Shown: positions 9,475 to 17,262 of the stretch, in pieces
Numbering within the stretch: position 1 is the stretch's first letter
Layout: each line of letters opens with the position of its first letter
The notes under the pieces: generated by a model
What the model saw: only the letters and a program-made list of their open reading frames with translations
What the model was told of the DNA's origin: nothing
The model's database searches: none
Assembly (NCBI RefSeq): GCF_012272825.1
Contig: NZ_JAAWWS010000157.1
Location: 130,888 to 194,887 of the forward strand
Reading direction: 5' to 3'
Source: Wenzhouxiangella sp. XN79A
GTDB taxonomy: Bacteria; Pseudomonadota; Gammaproteobacteria; Xanthomonadales; Wenzhouxiangellaceae
DNA: 64,000 nucleotides
Program-made: the position numbers and the translations under genes

Positions 9475-9693
9475 ACCGATGTTCCCTTGTTGTTCTGCGT
9501 TCTCGCGTAGAATCGCCAGCGAGAGTTTATTGGCAAATCTAATCGACCATTATAAGACGCTGACGTGTCAATGGAAACACGTTCGTGACCGTCCCTTGCC
9601 GCGACACGTTAGGCGAAGTGCACTTCAAATCGTGTTAATGCCCGCAATTCTGCAACATTCGACCCCGAAATTGCCACCCGTGCGTCCACGCCC
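9475..9693. promoter_or_regulatory. divergent promoter region of the ceramide locus with two inverted repeats
   Basis: This 219-bp stretch separates the two divergent ceramide gene strings and is clearly more AT-rich than its surroundings. A perfect TATAAT hexamer on the minus strand lies at 9549-9554, about 75 bp before the ligase start, but no well-spaced -35 box accompanies it. An inverted repeat ACGTGT-N8-ACACGT lies at 9563-9582. A perfect 12-bp palindrome GAAGTGCACTTC lies at 9615-9626. Both are candidate operators placed where one regulator could control both directions. No regulator gene adjoins the locus. Confidence 0.5.
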
Positions 9694-10845
9694 ATGACGA
9701 CGCCGGAGTCGACGATCGAGGTGCGTCCGGTCCGCCTGCCGGCCGACTGGCGGCGATTCCACGCCCTGCCGGTGCGTCTGTACGCCGGCGATCCGAACTG
9801 GGTGCGTCCGCTCGACCTGCAGCTTCGCCAGCAGTGGGCGCCGCGGAATCCGTTCTTCGCCCACGCCGAGGCACAGGCCTTCATCGCACTGCGCGGCGAC
9901 CGGGCCGTCGGCCGGATCAGTGCCCAGATCGATCGCCTCAACGACGACCGGGGTCGTCCGGACCTCGGCTGGTTCGGCCAGCTCGAAGCCGAGGACGACA
10001 TCGAGGTGTTCCGGGCCCTGGAGCGCGCGGCCGGCGGCTGGCTGGCCGAGCGTGGCCGGACCCGCATGCAGGGTCCGTTCGACCTGTCGATCAACCAGCA
10101 GAGCGGGCTGCTGGTCGACGGCTTCGACTCACCGCCGATGATGATGATGGGGCACGCACGGCCCTACTACGCCGACCGGCTGGTCGAACTCGGCTTCGAG
10201 TCGGTCGCCGAACTGCTGGCCTACCAGGGCGACCTGGAGTTCCGCGATCCGCGCGGGATGCGGCGCGTGCTGGGCCGGCTCGGCGACCGGCTGAGGCTGG
10301 AGCGGGTCGAGCGCGGACGCTTGATGGAGCGGGCCGGGTTGATGCGCGAACTGTTCAACGCGGCCTGGGCCGACAACTGGGGCTTCGTGCCGATGACCGA
10401 GGCCGAGTTCGATCACACCGTGCAGGACATGAAATTGCTGATCCGGCCGGGCTATGTCCAGATCGCCTGGCTCGACGACGAGCCGGCCGCCTTCATGGTG
10501 ACCCTGCCCGATCTCAACGAGCTGGTGCGCGATCTCGGCGGCCGGCTGTTCCCGTTCGGTGCGGCCCGCCTGCTGTGGCGCATCTGGCGCCGCCGGAGCA
10601 CCCGCGCCCGGGTGCCGCTGATGGGGGTGGCGCCGAAGTACCAGCGCTCGATCACCGGCGCGGCGCTGAGTTACGCGATGGTCGCCGACACCCGGGATCA
10701 CCTGAAGGCCGACGGCGTTGAATGGACCGAGCAGTCGTGGATCCTGGAGCAGAATCGCGGGATGCGCTCGCTGATCGAATCGATCGACATGCATGTGGCC
10801 AAGCGCTATCGCGTCTTCGAACGCTCGATCGGGTCGTCGGAATGA
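9694..10845 (+). CDS. bcerS: GNAT-fold protein, probable bacterial ceramide synthase (N-acyltransferase)
   Basis: A 383-residue protein resembling the GNAT-like ceramide synthase of Caulobacter, which N-acylates 3-oxosphinganine. Visible features are an N-terminal segment with a Y-x-x-D-P-x-W motif (residues 30-36), a region like FFAHAEAQAFIA followed by GRISA that fits a GNAT core, a Q-G-P-F-D motif near 128, and a C-terminal stretch ending in KRYRVFERS. The family is often annotated only as hypothetical or N-acetyltransferase. The assignment rests on overall resemblance and on being encoded opposite the complete set of the other four ceramide genes. Its stop overlaps the next start by 4 bp. 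It is the first gene of the rightward string. Confidence 0.75.
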   Translation: MTTPESTIEVRPVRLPADWRRFHALPVRLYAGDPNWVRPLDLQLRQQWAPRNPFFAHAEAQAFIALRGDRAVGRISAQIDRLNDDRGRPDLGWFGQLEAEDDIEVFRALERAAGGWLAERGRTRMQGPFDLSINQQSGLLVDGFDSPPMMMMGHARPYYADRLVELGFESVAELLAYQGDLEFRDPRGMRRVLGRLGDRLRLERVERGRLMERAGLMRELFNAAWADNWGFVPMTEAEFDHTVQDMKLLIRPGYVQIAWLDDEPAAFMVTLPDLNELVRDLGGRLFPFGAARLLWRIWRRRSTRARVPLMGVAPKYQRSITGAALSYAMVADTRDHLKADGVEWTEQSWILEQNRGMRSLIESIDMHVAKRYRVFERSIGSSE

Positions 10846-11669
10846 CTGCCCCGGTCTCGAAGGCCACGGCTCCGGCGGCGGCGTCGAGGCCGGCGATCAT
10901 CGTGCTGGCCGGCGATCGCGGTCCCGGGGACCCGCTGGCTGCGTCCGCCGGCGTGGCCGGAAAGGTGCTGGTCCCGGTCGCCGGGCGGCCGATGCTGGCC
11001 CACGTGCTCGATGCGGCCCGCGGGCTGGGGGACGATGTCGCAATCCGGCTGGTCTGCCCGGCGCGGCCCGAATACACGGCCGTCGCCGAGCCGTTCGGCG
11101 GCTGCGCCGGCAGTCTGCAGACGGTCGAACCCGCATCGGGTCCGGCGGCCAGCGTGGCTGCGGCGCTGGCGACCCTGCCGGCCGACGGACCGGTACTGCT
11201 GCTGACCGGCGACCACCCGCTGCTGACTCGGGAGTGGCTGCGCGGCTTCCTCGCCGCGGCCGAAGCCACCGGCGCCGACGCGGTGGTCGGACTGGCCGAT
11301 GCCGATGCCGTTCGGGCCCGCTTTCCGGAAGGCCGGCGGACCCGCTACCGCTTCGCCGACCGCTCGGTCTGCGGCACCAACCTGTTCCTGTTCCGGACCG
11401 CGCAGGGCCGCCGGGTGGTCGAGACCTGGCAGGCGTTCGAGCGCGATCGCAAGAAGCCGTGGCGGATCGTCGGCCGACTCGGCCCGGTCGACCTGCTGCG
11501 CTACCTGCTGCGGCGACTGAGCCTGGCCGGCGCGTTCGAGGCGCTGTCGCGGCGTCTCGATGCGCGCGCCGCACCGGTCATCGTGCCGTGGCCGGAAGCG
11601 GCGGTGGATGTCGATACGCCGGCCGACAAGGTGCTGGTCGAATCGGTCTTCCGGCAACGCGCGTCGTGA
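10842..11669 (+). CDS. MobA-like nucleotidyltransferase, candidate lipid head-group activating enzyme
   Basis: A 275-residue protein of the NTP-transferase (GT-A) fold. The N-terminal signature IIVLAGDRGPGDP (19-31), with K41 behind it, replaces the usual G-G-x-G-x-R-M loop and looks relaxed. The metal-binding aspartate is D124 in LTGDHPLL. A VDVDTPAD motif near the C-terminus is shared with cytidylyl- and molybdopterin-guanylyltransferases. The start at 10842 gives an ATGA overlap with the ceramide synthase gene, and the stop overlaps the LptF-like gene. As I recall, Caulobacter uses a cytidylyltransferase (CpgD) to make the activated head group of ceramide diphosphoglycerate. A similar role here is inference from context. 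Confidence 0.72.
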   Translation: MTAPVSKATAPAAASRPAIIVLAGDRGPGDPLAASAGVAGKVLVPVAGRPMLAHVLDAARGLGDDVAIRLVCPARPEYTAVAEPFGGCAGSLQTVEPASGPAASVAAALATLPADGPVLLLTGDHPLLTREWLRGFLAAAEATGADAVVGLADADAVRARFPEGRRTRYRFADRSVCGTNLFLFRTAQGRRVVETWQAFERDRKKPWRIVGRLGPVDLLRYLLRRLSLAGAFEALSRRLDARAAPVIVPWPEAAVDVDTPADKVLVESVFRQRAS

Positions 11670-12733
11670 ACCGGCTCGAGCGCTACGTCGCCCTGCAGCT
11701 GCTGCGACCGATCTTCGGCGTGTTCTTCGTCGCGCTGCTGGTGATGCTGGCCTATTACTTCTCGAGCTACCTCGCCGATGCGGTGATCGAGCGCCTGACC
11801 ATCGACGCGGTGGCCAAGCTGGCCACGCTCAAGCTCGGCCTGTTCTTCGACGTGCTGATCCCCGGCGCGATCTTTCTCGGCGCGATCACCGGTCTCGGCC
11901 GGCTGCAGAGCGGCTACGAGATGACCGCAATGGCCGCCGCCGGCGTCGGCCGGACGCCGGTGGTGCGGGCCGTGCTGGCGATCGCGCTGATCGGCCTGCT
12001 GCTGGTGGCCGCGCTGACCCACCTGTTCCGACCGTGGGCCTACGAGACGCTGTATTCGATGGAAGGCGAGCTGGTCGCGCGGGTCGATCTCGGCCGGGTC
12101 GAGCCGGGGCGCTTCGAGATCGGCGACGCGGCCTGGGTGATCTTTGCCGAGGCGCGCGACGGTGATGCGCTGGTCGATGTGATGGTTCATCAGCAGACCC
12201 CGACCTATCGCAACCTGCTGCGCGCGGAGCGGCTGGAGCAGCAGACCGCCGTGGACGGCTCGATCGCGCTGGAATTCAGCGGCAACGTGCGGTCCTGGCG
12301 CTTGCAGCAGGACGGCGCGACCGACCTGGTCGGCTCCAGCGAACGGCTGCGCGTGCAGTTCGATCCGCCGGCATCGGTCGAGCCGTCGCGCAAGCGTCGT
12401 GCGCTGTCGTTCGAACAGCTGCTGGATGCCGCCGGTCCGCTGGAGTGGGGTGAATTGCAGTGGCGCACGCTGATGCCGCTGTCGGTACCGGTGCTGGCGC
12501 TGCTGGCGCTGGCGATCGCGCGGATCGAACCGCGTCACGGCCAGACCTCGCGGGTACTGCTGGCCACGCTGCTGGTGACGCTGTATTTCGCCGCGATCGG
12601 CACCCTGGCCAATCGCGTGGATGCCGGCACCATGTCGATCTGGCCGGGCCTGTTCTGGGCGCCGCTGGTCGTGCTGCCGCTGGTGCTGGGCCGGCTCTGG
12701 CGGTCCTGGCGCGGCCCCGGGGCGCCGATATGA
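11666..12733 (+). CDS. lptF: LptF-like permease (YjgP/YjgQ family)
   Basis: A 355-residue inner-membrane protein starting at GTG 11666, within a 4-bp overlap with the nucleotidyltransferase gene. It has the family layout: two N-terminal and two or more C-terminal pairs of membrane helices around a periplasmic jellyroll. Family landmarks include ITGLGRLQSGYEMTAMAAAG, an FRPWA segment after the third helix, and VEPGRF in the periplasmic part. LptF and LptG form the membrane core of the LPS exporter with LptB. In most relatives lptFG lie next to pepA/holC. Here they sit inside a ceramide operon, so they are either relocated canonical genes or paralogues for ceramide export. No lptB or lptC is in the window. 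Confidence 0.83.
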   Translation: MNRLERYVALQLLRPIFGVFFVALLVMLAYYFSSYLADAVIERLTIDAVAKLATLKLGLFFDVLIPGAIFLGAITGLGRLQSGYEMTAMAAAGVGRTPVVRAVLAIALIGLLLVAALTHLFRPWAYETLYSMEGELVARVDLGRVEPGRFEIGDAAWVIFAEARDGDALVDVMVHQQTPTYRNLLRAERLEQQTAVDGSIALEFSGNVRSWRLQQDGATDLVGSSERLRVQFDPPASVEPSRKRRALSFEQLLDAAGPLEWGELQWRTLMPLSVPVLALLALAIARIEPRHGQTSRVLLATLLVTLYFAAIGTLANRVDAGTMSIWPGLFWAPLVVLPLVLGRLWRSWRGPGAPI

Positions 12734-13794
12734 GCGTGCTCGACCGCTATCTGCTCGGTCGCCTGCTGCGCGGCTACCTCGGCATGGGTCTGGCGGTGGG
12801 CGCGCTGGTCTGGCTCATCGCGCTGCTCGAAGCGCTCGGTGCCGACAACGGCGGCGGTGCACTGGCGACGCTGTGGCAGGCGAGTGCGGCGGTGCCGATC
12901 CGCCTGATCGACCTGCTGCCGGTGGTCACCGTGCTGGCCACCGCCAGCGTGCTGGCCGCGCTGCAGGCCCAGCGAGAACTGGTCGTGGTCCGCGCCGCGG
13001 GCATGTCGCTGCTGCACGTGACCCGGCTTGCGCTGGTCCCGGCGCTGGGCGCGGCGCTGCTGGCGCTGGCGGCACTGCAGTTCCTGGCACCGACGCTGAG
13101 CCCGGCGACGGGCGACCGGGTCGAAGCCGGCGCGCCCGGGGACACCAGCCTGTGGCACCCCTGGCACGGCCTGTGGGTGCGCTCGAACGCCGACTTCATG
13201 AACGTGCGCCGGTTCGATCCCGGTCAGTTGCCCGGCGACATCGCGATCTACGAATTCGACGACCAGGGCCGGCTGGAACGCCAGATCCGGGCCGAACGGG
13301 CGGTACCGGCGCCCGAGCGCTGGACGCTGGAAGAGGTGCAGATCAAGACCCTGGATGGCTCGGAGGGGCCGCGAATCGTGCGTCATGAGCAGTATCGCTG
13401 GGACTCCTTCCTGACCGCCCGGCAGCTGGAGCTGTTCCGCCAGCCGCCGGCCAGCCTGCCGTTGACCGACCTGTGGACCTACGTGGCCAGCCTGGAGGAA
13501 CGGGCCCAGGATGCCTCGGAATTCGAGCTGGTGCTGTGGCGGCGGATCACCCTGCCGCTGGCCGGGCTCGGAATGGTGCTGATCGCGGCCGCGCTGGCCG
13601 CCTCACCCGGCAAGGGGCGGGGCTTCAGTCTGAAGCTGGTCGCGTCGGTCGGCGTCGGCCTGGGCTATCACCTGCTGGCCGGCATGGCGGGGTTCTTCGC
13701 GCTGGTCACCGATCTGCCGCCTGCGCCGGTGGTGCTGGTGCCGCCGCTGCTGCTGGTGGTCGGCGCCTCGGTGTTGCTGGTCCGGTCCCGCTGA
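12730..13794 (+). CDS. lptG: LptG-like permease (YjgP/YjgQ family)
   Basis: A 354-residue partner of the LptF-like protein, overlapping it by 4 bp (ATGA). It starts with the family's L-x-R-Y-L motif. Early membrane helices carry LLPVVTVLATASVLAALQ and the signature ELVVVRAAGMS, then a periplasmic domain and a C-terminal helix bundle. As for its partner, the known role of the family is to extract lipid from the inner membrane into a periplasmic jellyroll bridge. It is the last gene of the rightward string, and a weak hairpin follows at 13828-13843. It could be the canonical LPS exporter subunit or a ceramide-dedicated copy. Counting lptFG copies in the whole genome would decide. Confidence 0.83.
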   Translation: MSVLDRYLLGRLLRGYLGMGLAVGALVWLIALLEALGADNGGGALATLWQASAAVPIRLIDLLPVVTVLATASVLAALQAQRELVVVRAAGMSLLHVTRLALVPALGAALLALAALQFLAPTLSPATGDRVEAGAPGDTSLWHPWHGLWVRSNADFMNVRRFDPGQLPGDIAIYEFDDQGRLERQIRAERAVPAPERWTLEEVQIKTLDGSEGPRIVRHEQYRWDSFLTARQLELFRQPPASLPLTDLWTYVASLEERAQDASEFELVLWRRITLPLAGLGMVLIAAALAASPGKGRGFSLKLVASVGVGLGYHLLAGMAGFFALVTDLPPAPVVLVPPLLLVVGASVLLVRSR

Positions 13795-13827
13795 CGCCCG
13801 CGGTCGCCTGGCCCGAAACGAAATCGA

Positions 13828-13843
13828 CCCGGCAGGGGCCGGG
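13828..13843. terminator. weak hairpin between convergent lptG-like and HiPIP genes
   Basis: A CCCGGC/GCCGGG stem with a 4-nt loop lies in the 78-bp convergent gap. On the minus strand it is followed by a moderately T-rich stretch (TCGATTTCG), so it may end the HiPIP transcript. There is no true U-tract. Confidence 0.35.
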
Positions 13844-13872
13844 CCGATCGATGGAACGCGATGCCGGGTCGG

Positions 13873-14199
13873 TCAGCCGGCGGCCTTGACCCAGGCGCTG
13901 CACCAGCCGTCCTTGTTGACCAGCTTGCCCGGGAAGATCGCGCAGCCGATCCATTCGCCGTCGCCGCCCTGGGCGAGCTGGCAGTTGGCGCAATTCTGCG
14001 AAACGTCGTGCGAGGCGAACTTGCCGTTGTCGACGTCTTCTGTGTTGTGCACATAGCCCAGCGCCGAAGCCTGCGGATCGGACGGGTCGAGCTGTTCCTG
14101 GGCGAAGGCGTCGCCGAAGCGCGTCATCGTCGGCAGGATCAGGGCCAGCGAACCGGCGCCGGCCAGCTTGAACAGATTTCTCCGGGAACACTTCGACAT
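13873..14199 (-). CDS. hip: high-potential iron-sulfur protein (HiPIP), Tat-exported
   Basis: A 108-residue precursor of a periplasmic electron carrier with one [4Fe-4S] cluster. A twin-arginine signal (S-R-R-N-L-F-K) at residues 5-11 and a hydrophobic stretch ending near AFA give a mature protein of about 75 residues. The four cluster cysteines are C70, C73, C86 and C100, with the spacing expected for HiPIP. A clear ribosome binding site (AAGGAG) precedes the start. HiPIPs shuttle electrons between the bc1 complex and a terminal oxidase or reaction centre. The cytochrome-oxidase assembly genes at 58-61 kb fit that use. The upstream region carries a possible iron-regulatory box. Confidence 0.93.
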   Translation of the reverse strand: MSKCSRRNLFKLAGAGSLALILPTMTRFGDAFAQEQLDPSDPQASALGYVHNTEDVDNGKFASHDVSQNCANCQLAQGGDGEWIGCAIFPGKLVNKDGWCSAWVKAAG

Positions 14200-14302
14200 G
14201 GGATCTCCTTGGGCGTGATGCCGTTGTGGGTTTTGAGCGTCGATGCAGTGTGCAGTTTACTGTATGTACGGACGCTGAACCGCGATTCGATCGTCACGCC
14301 GC

Positions 14303-14343
14303 GATGATCATTCGCATTCGTAAGTCATTCTCATTATTGAATA
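14303..14343. promoter_or_regulatory. possible Fur-type binding region upstream of the HiPIP gene
   Basis: A sharply AT-rich island of about 40 bp contains several imperfect copies of the Fur hexamer theme: on the minus strand AATGAGAATGAC, then CGAATGCGAATGATCAT. It lies about 105 bp upstream of the HiPIP start and just below the fasciclin terminator, so it would act on HiPIP. Evidence is visual similarity only. Confidence 0.35.
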
Positions 14344-14410
14344 ATTCGCGTTTGCTCCTGGGTCCGCGCCGGGCTCGCCGCAGGCCGTTCGAGCGCTTGC
14401 GTCGGACACG

Positions 14411-14436
14411 AAAAAAGCGGGCGGAAGGCCGCCCGC
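14411..14436 (-). terminator. rho-independent terminator of the fasciclin gene
   Basis: A perfect 8-bp GC stem (14417-14424 with 14429-14436, loop of 4 nt) is followed on the minus strand by six T residues (14416-14411). It lies about 40 bp past the fasciclin stop and is a textbook intrinsic terminator. Confidence 0.9.
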
Positions 14437-14474
14437 TCGAATCGATCGTCGCCGGCGTGCCGGCGGTGGACACC

Positions 14475-14960
14475 TTACGGAAGAATGACCGAATCGATGA
14501 CGTGGATCACGCCGTTGCTGGCCATGATGTCGGTGGTGATGACATTGGCGTCGTCGACCTTGACGCCGGCATCCGACACGGTGATGTCGATGTCCGACCC
14601 CTGGACGGTGGTTGCCGAGTCGAGTTCCACGACATCGGCCGCCGTGACCTTGCCGGCAACCACGTGGTAGGTCAGGACCGCGGTCAGCTGTTCGGTGTCG
14701 GCCAGCAGCGCGTTGAGCTGATCGGCCGGGATCTTGGCGAAGGCCTCGTCGGTCGGGGCGAAGACCGTGAACGGGCCTTCGCCCTTCAGGGTTTCGATCA
14801 GGCCGGCGGCTTCGAGCGCGGTGGCCAGGGTGGTGAAGGAACCGGCTTCGACGGCGGTGTCGACGATGTCCTTCTTGTTGCCGTGATGATCGGCCAGGAC
14901 CGGTGCGGCCAGGGCAAGGGCCAGCAGCGAGGCAAAGGCGATGCGAGTAGCAGCGTTCAT
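14475..14960 (-). CDS. fasciclin (FAS1) domain secreted protein
   Basis: A 161-residue exported protein with one FAS1 domain. A signal peptide of about 23 residues ends at VLA. The two conserved FAS1 blocks are visible as [13 protein letters not shown] and, at the end, the N-G-V-I-H-V-I-D motif. FAS1 proteins act in adhesion or protein-protein contact at the cell surface, and single-domain bacterial versions often accompany anti-sigma systems, though none is seen here. The gene is monocistronic: a strong terminator follows it and a divergent AlkB gene lies upstream. A TATAAA sequence just before the start on the minus strand is a plausible -10 element. Confidence 0.93.
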   Translation of the reverse strand: MNAATRIAFASLLALALAAPVLADHHGNKKDIVDTAVEAGSFTTLATALEAAGLIETLKGEGPFTVFAPTDEAFAKIPADQLNALLADTEQLTAVLTYHVVAGKVTAADVVELDSATTVQGSDIDITVSDAGVKVDDANVITTDIMASNGVIHVIDSVILP

Positions 14961-15049
14961 GGTGCACTCCTTGAGTGGGATTTATAGTCGGTCCGTGGTT
15001 CGGACTGCGCAAGTCTCGGGGTACGACATCGTTTTCCTGTCGAGTTTTG

Positions 15050-15685
15050 ATGAAGGTGCGATCAAGAAACAGTGAGGGAAGCGTCAAGACGCTGCTGCCC
15101 GAACACCAGCGGGACGCGGCGGGACTGGCCTATCGGCCCGACTGGATCGCGGCCGCACGGGCCGCCGTGCTGTTCGAACGGCTGCACGCCGGGGTCGACT
15201 GGCAGGCCAGGACGATCCGGATGTTCGGGCGCAGGCTCGAGCAGCCCCGGCGGATCGCGTTCCAGGGCGACCCCGGGGTGGTCTATCGCTATTCCAACGA
15301 CGATTACCATGCCGAAGCCTGGCATCCCGAGGTCGCTGCGCTGCGCGACCGGCTTTCGCAGCTTCTGGGTGTGTCGTTCAACAGCGCGTTGCTGAACCTG
15401 TACCGCCACGGCAGCGATTCGATGGGATGGCACGCCGACGACGAGCCGGAGCTGGGCGATCGGCCGGTGATCGCTTCGGTCAGCCTCGGTGCCATGCGGC
15501 GGTTCGTGCTGCGCTCGCGCGCCGAGCCGGCGCGGAAGATCGAACTCGAACTTGCGCCGGGCAGTCTGCTGGTGATGTCCGGCGACCTTCAGCGGACCTG
15601 GCAGCACCAGGTGCCGAAGACCGCCCGTCCGGTCGGGCCCCGGATCAATCTGACGTTTCGTCGGGTCCAGCCTCCGGCGCGCTGA
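15050..15685 (+). CDS. AlkB-like Fe(II)/2-oxoglutarate-dependent dioxygenase
   Basis: A 211-residue protein of the AlkB/ALKBH2-3 type that should oxidatively remove alkyl groups from nucleic acid bases. I chose the ATG at 15050 because upstream codons of the open frame run into the divergent fasciclin promoter and lack conservation. The iron ligands H128, D130 (in MGWHADDE) and H186 (in WQHQVPKT) are present. The 2-oxoglutarate-binding arginines R198 and R204 lie in the typical RINLTFRR end. A substrate-loop motif N-L-Y-R-H-G also fits. The 3' end overlaps the convergent xseB gene by 41 bp. No ada gene is nearby. Confidence 0.9.
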   Translation: MKVRSRNSEGSVKTLLPEHQRDAAGLAYRPDWIAAARAAVLFERLHAGVDWQARTIRMFGRRLEQPRRIAFQGDPGVVYRYSNDDYHAEAWHPEVAALRDRLSQLLGVSFNSALLNLYRHGSDSMGWHADDEPELGDRPVIASVSLGAMRRFVLRSRAEPARKIELELAPGSLLVMSGDLQRTWQHQVPKTARPVGPRINLTFRRVQPPAR

Positions 15686-15905
15686 GGCTGTCGTCGTCGA
15701 GCAGCGTTTCGACCTGCTGCTGTGCTGCGTCGAGCATCGTCCGGCAGTCCTGGCTCAGCGCCACGCCGCGCTTGAACCGCTCCAGCGACTCGGCCAGCTC
15801 GAGGTCGCCGGTCTCCAGCGCCTCGACCAGCGATTCCAGTTCCGCCAGCTTCGCTTCGAACGACGGCTCGGCGGTGGTCGACGAGGATTCGGGGGCTTCG
15901 CTCAT
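15645..15905 (-). CDS. xseB: exodeoxyribonuclease VII small subunit
   Basis: An 86-residue acidic helical protein matching the small subunit of exonuclease VII. It binds XseA in several copies to form the enzyme that digests single-stranded DNA. The core runs from FEAKLAELE through LETGDLELAESLERFKRG to the C-terminal helix, with extra residues at both ends. The start at 15905 gives a family-length protein. It lies 31 bp after tilS on the same strand and its last codons overlap the convergent AlkB gene. xseA is not in the window, which is common. Confidence 0.9.
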   Translation of the reverse strand: MSEAPESSSTTAEPSFEAKLAELESLVEALETGDLELAESLERFKRGVALSQDCRTMLDAAQQQVETLLDDDSLSAPEAGPDETSD

Positions 15906-15936
15906 GGGTGCTGCTCCGCAGAGGGTCCGACCCGGC

Positions 15937-17262
15937 TCATTGCGCGGGCGAGGCATAGGGTACCAAGCCGGCCGGGGCGGCATGCCAGTCCGGCGCCGCG
16001 GCCAGCCGGGATGGATCGTGCCAGCGCCCGCCGACGGCCGCCACGCGACCGGCCACCCGCAGCACCGGCAGTCGATGCCGGCGCCACGGCGGAACGCCGG
16101 CCATCCGCAGCAATTCCGCGACGCGCTGGGTCGGGCCGTCGGGACGAAGGCGCATTCGATCGCCGGCCCGGAACGCGCCGGCCGTGACCGCTTCGTTCCC
16201 CTGCCCGCCGACGGGCAGGCCCGAGAGTCGGCCCAGGCCGTGCGGCAGAGCCAGTTCGGTCGTGCCCGGCACCAGCTCGATCGACCAGTTCGCCGGGACC
16301 GGGTCCGGACAGCGATCCCGCCACAACCGGTCGCGCCAGGCGCGCAGCTGCACGGCATCGACGGTCACGGCGGGGCAGCGGTCGGCAGCAGCGTCCCTGC
16401 ACTGGCGGCGAAACTCGTCGAACCGGTCCGGTGGTGGCGGCGCGTCCGGCGCCAGCCAGCGGCGCAGGGCTTCGAAGGCGCGGGCCGACTCGAGCCGCAA
16501 CCAGGCCGCCAGATCCAGCGTCGACTCGCGGCCGCACGGCGAATCGCAGCGCAGCGACACCAGGTCGGCCCTGGCCCGGACCTCGACGGCGTCGGCCGCG
16601 TTGCCTTGCGCCACGCGGGCGCGCTCGATCGCGCCGCGGTAGCCCCGACCCCAGCGCTGTTCCAGCCGCGGCAGCACCTCGTGCCGCAGGTAATTGCGAT
16701 CCGGATCGGTCGATGCGTTGGTCGGGTCCTCGATCCAGTCCTGGCCGGCGTCGTGCAGTTCCTGCTGGAGCGCCTCGCGCGGCCAGGCCAGCAGGGGGCG
16801 GCCGAGCCAGCCCCGGCCAAGCGGCCGACGCACCGGCATCCCGGCCAGTCCGGCCGGGCCGGCACCGCGCAGCAGCTTGAGCAGCAGCGTTTCGACCTGA
16901 TCGTCGAGGTGATGGGCCGTCAGCACGGTGTCGTCGTCGCCGAGCCGGCCGGCCAGCGCGGCGTAGCGCGCATGGCGAGCGGCCGCCTCGGGGCCCGAGG
17001 CCAGGTCGAAGGCCGCCGGATCCAGCACCAGGGTTTCGAACGACACACCGAAGCGGGCCGCGATGCGCCCGGCGCGGGCGGCCCGAGCCGGGCTGTCCGG
17101 ATCGAGTCGGTGGTCGACGTGAATCGCCGACAGGCGCGCCGCCAGGCCGGCCTCGATCAAGCGTTTCAGCAGGCAGACCGAGTCGGCGCCGCCGCTGAAC
17201 GCGACGATCAGCCGACCTGCGTCGGTCCAGGCGGCCGCATCGAGCCGCGGCCGGTCGTTCAC
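15937..17262 (-). CDS. tilS: tRNA(Ile)-lysidine synthase
   Basis: A 441-residue enzyme that converts the wobble cytidine of tRNA-Ile(CAU) to lysidine, so that AUA is read as isoleucine. The PP-loop SGGADS is at residues 23-28. A conserved HHLDDQVET segment and a C-terminal substrate-binding domain follow. The start is GTG at 17262, overlapping the accA stop by 4 bp. The frame stays open further upstream, but a longer protein would run antisense-like through accA and has no support. The accA-tilS order with xseB following is compatible with one transcript. Confidence 0.93.
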   Translation of the reverse strand: MNDRPRLDAAAWTDAGRLIVAFSGGADSVCLLKRLIEAGLAARLSAIHVDHRLDPDSPARAARAGRIAARFGVSFETLVLDPAAFDLASGPEAAARHARYAALAGRLGDDDTVLTAHHLDDQVETLLLKLLRGAGPAGLAGMPVRRPLGRGWLGRPLLAWPREALQQELHDAGQDWIEDPTNASTDPDRNYLRHEVLPRLEQRWGRGYRGAIERARVAQGNAADAVEVRARADLVSLRCDSPCGRESTLDLAAWLRLESARAFEALRRWLAPDAPPPPDRFDEFRRQCRDAAADRCPAVTVDAVQLRAWRDRLWRDRCPDPVPANWSIELVPGTTELALPHGLGRLSGLPVGGQGNEAVTAGAFRAGDRMRLRPDGPTQRVAELLRMAGVPPWRRHRLPVLRVAGRVAAVGGRWHDPSRLAAAPDWHAAPAGLVPYASPAQ

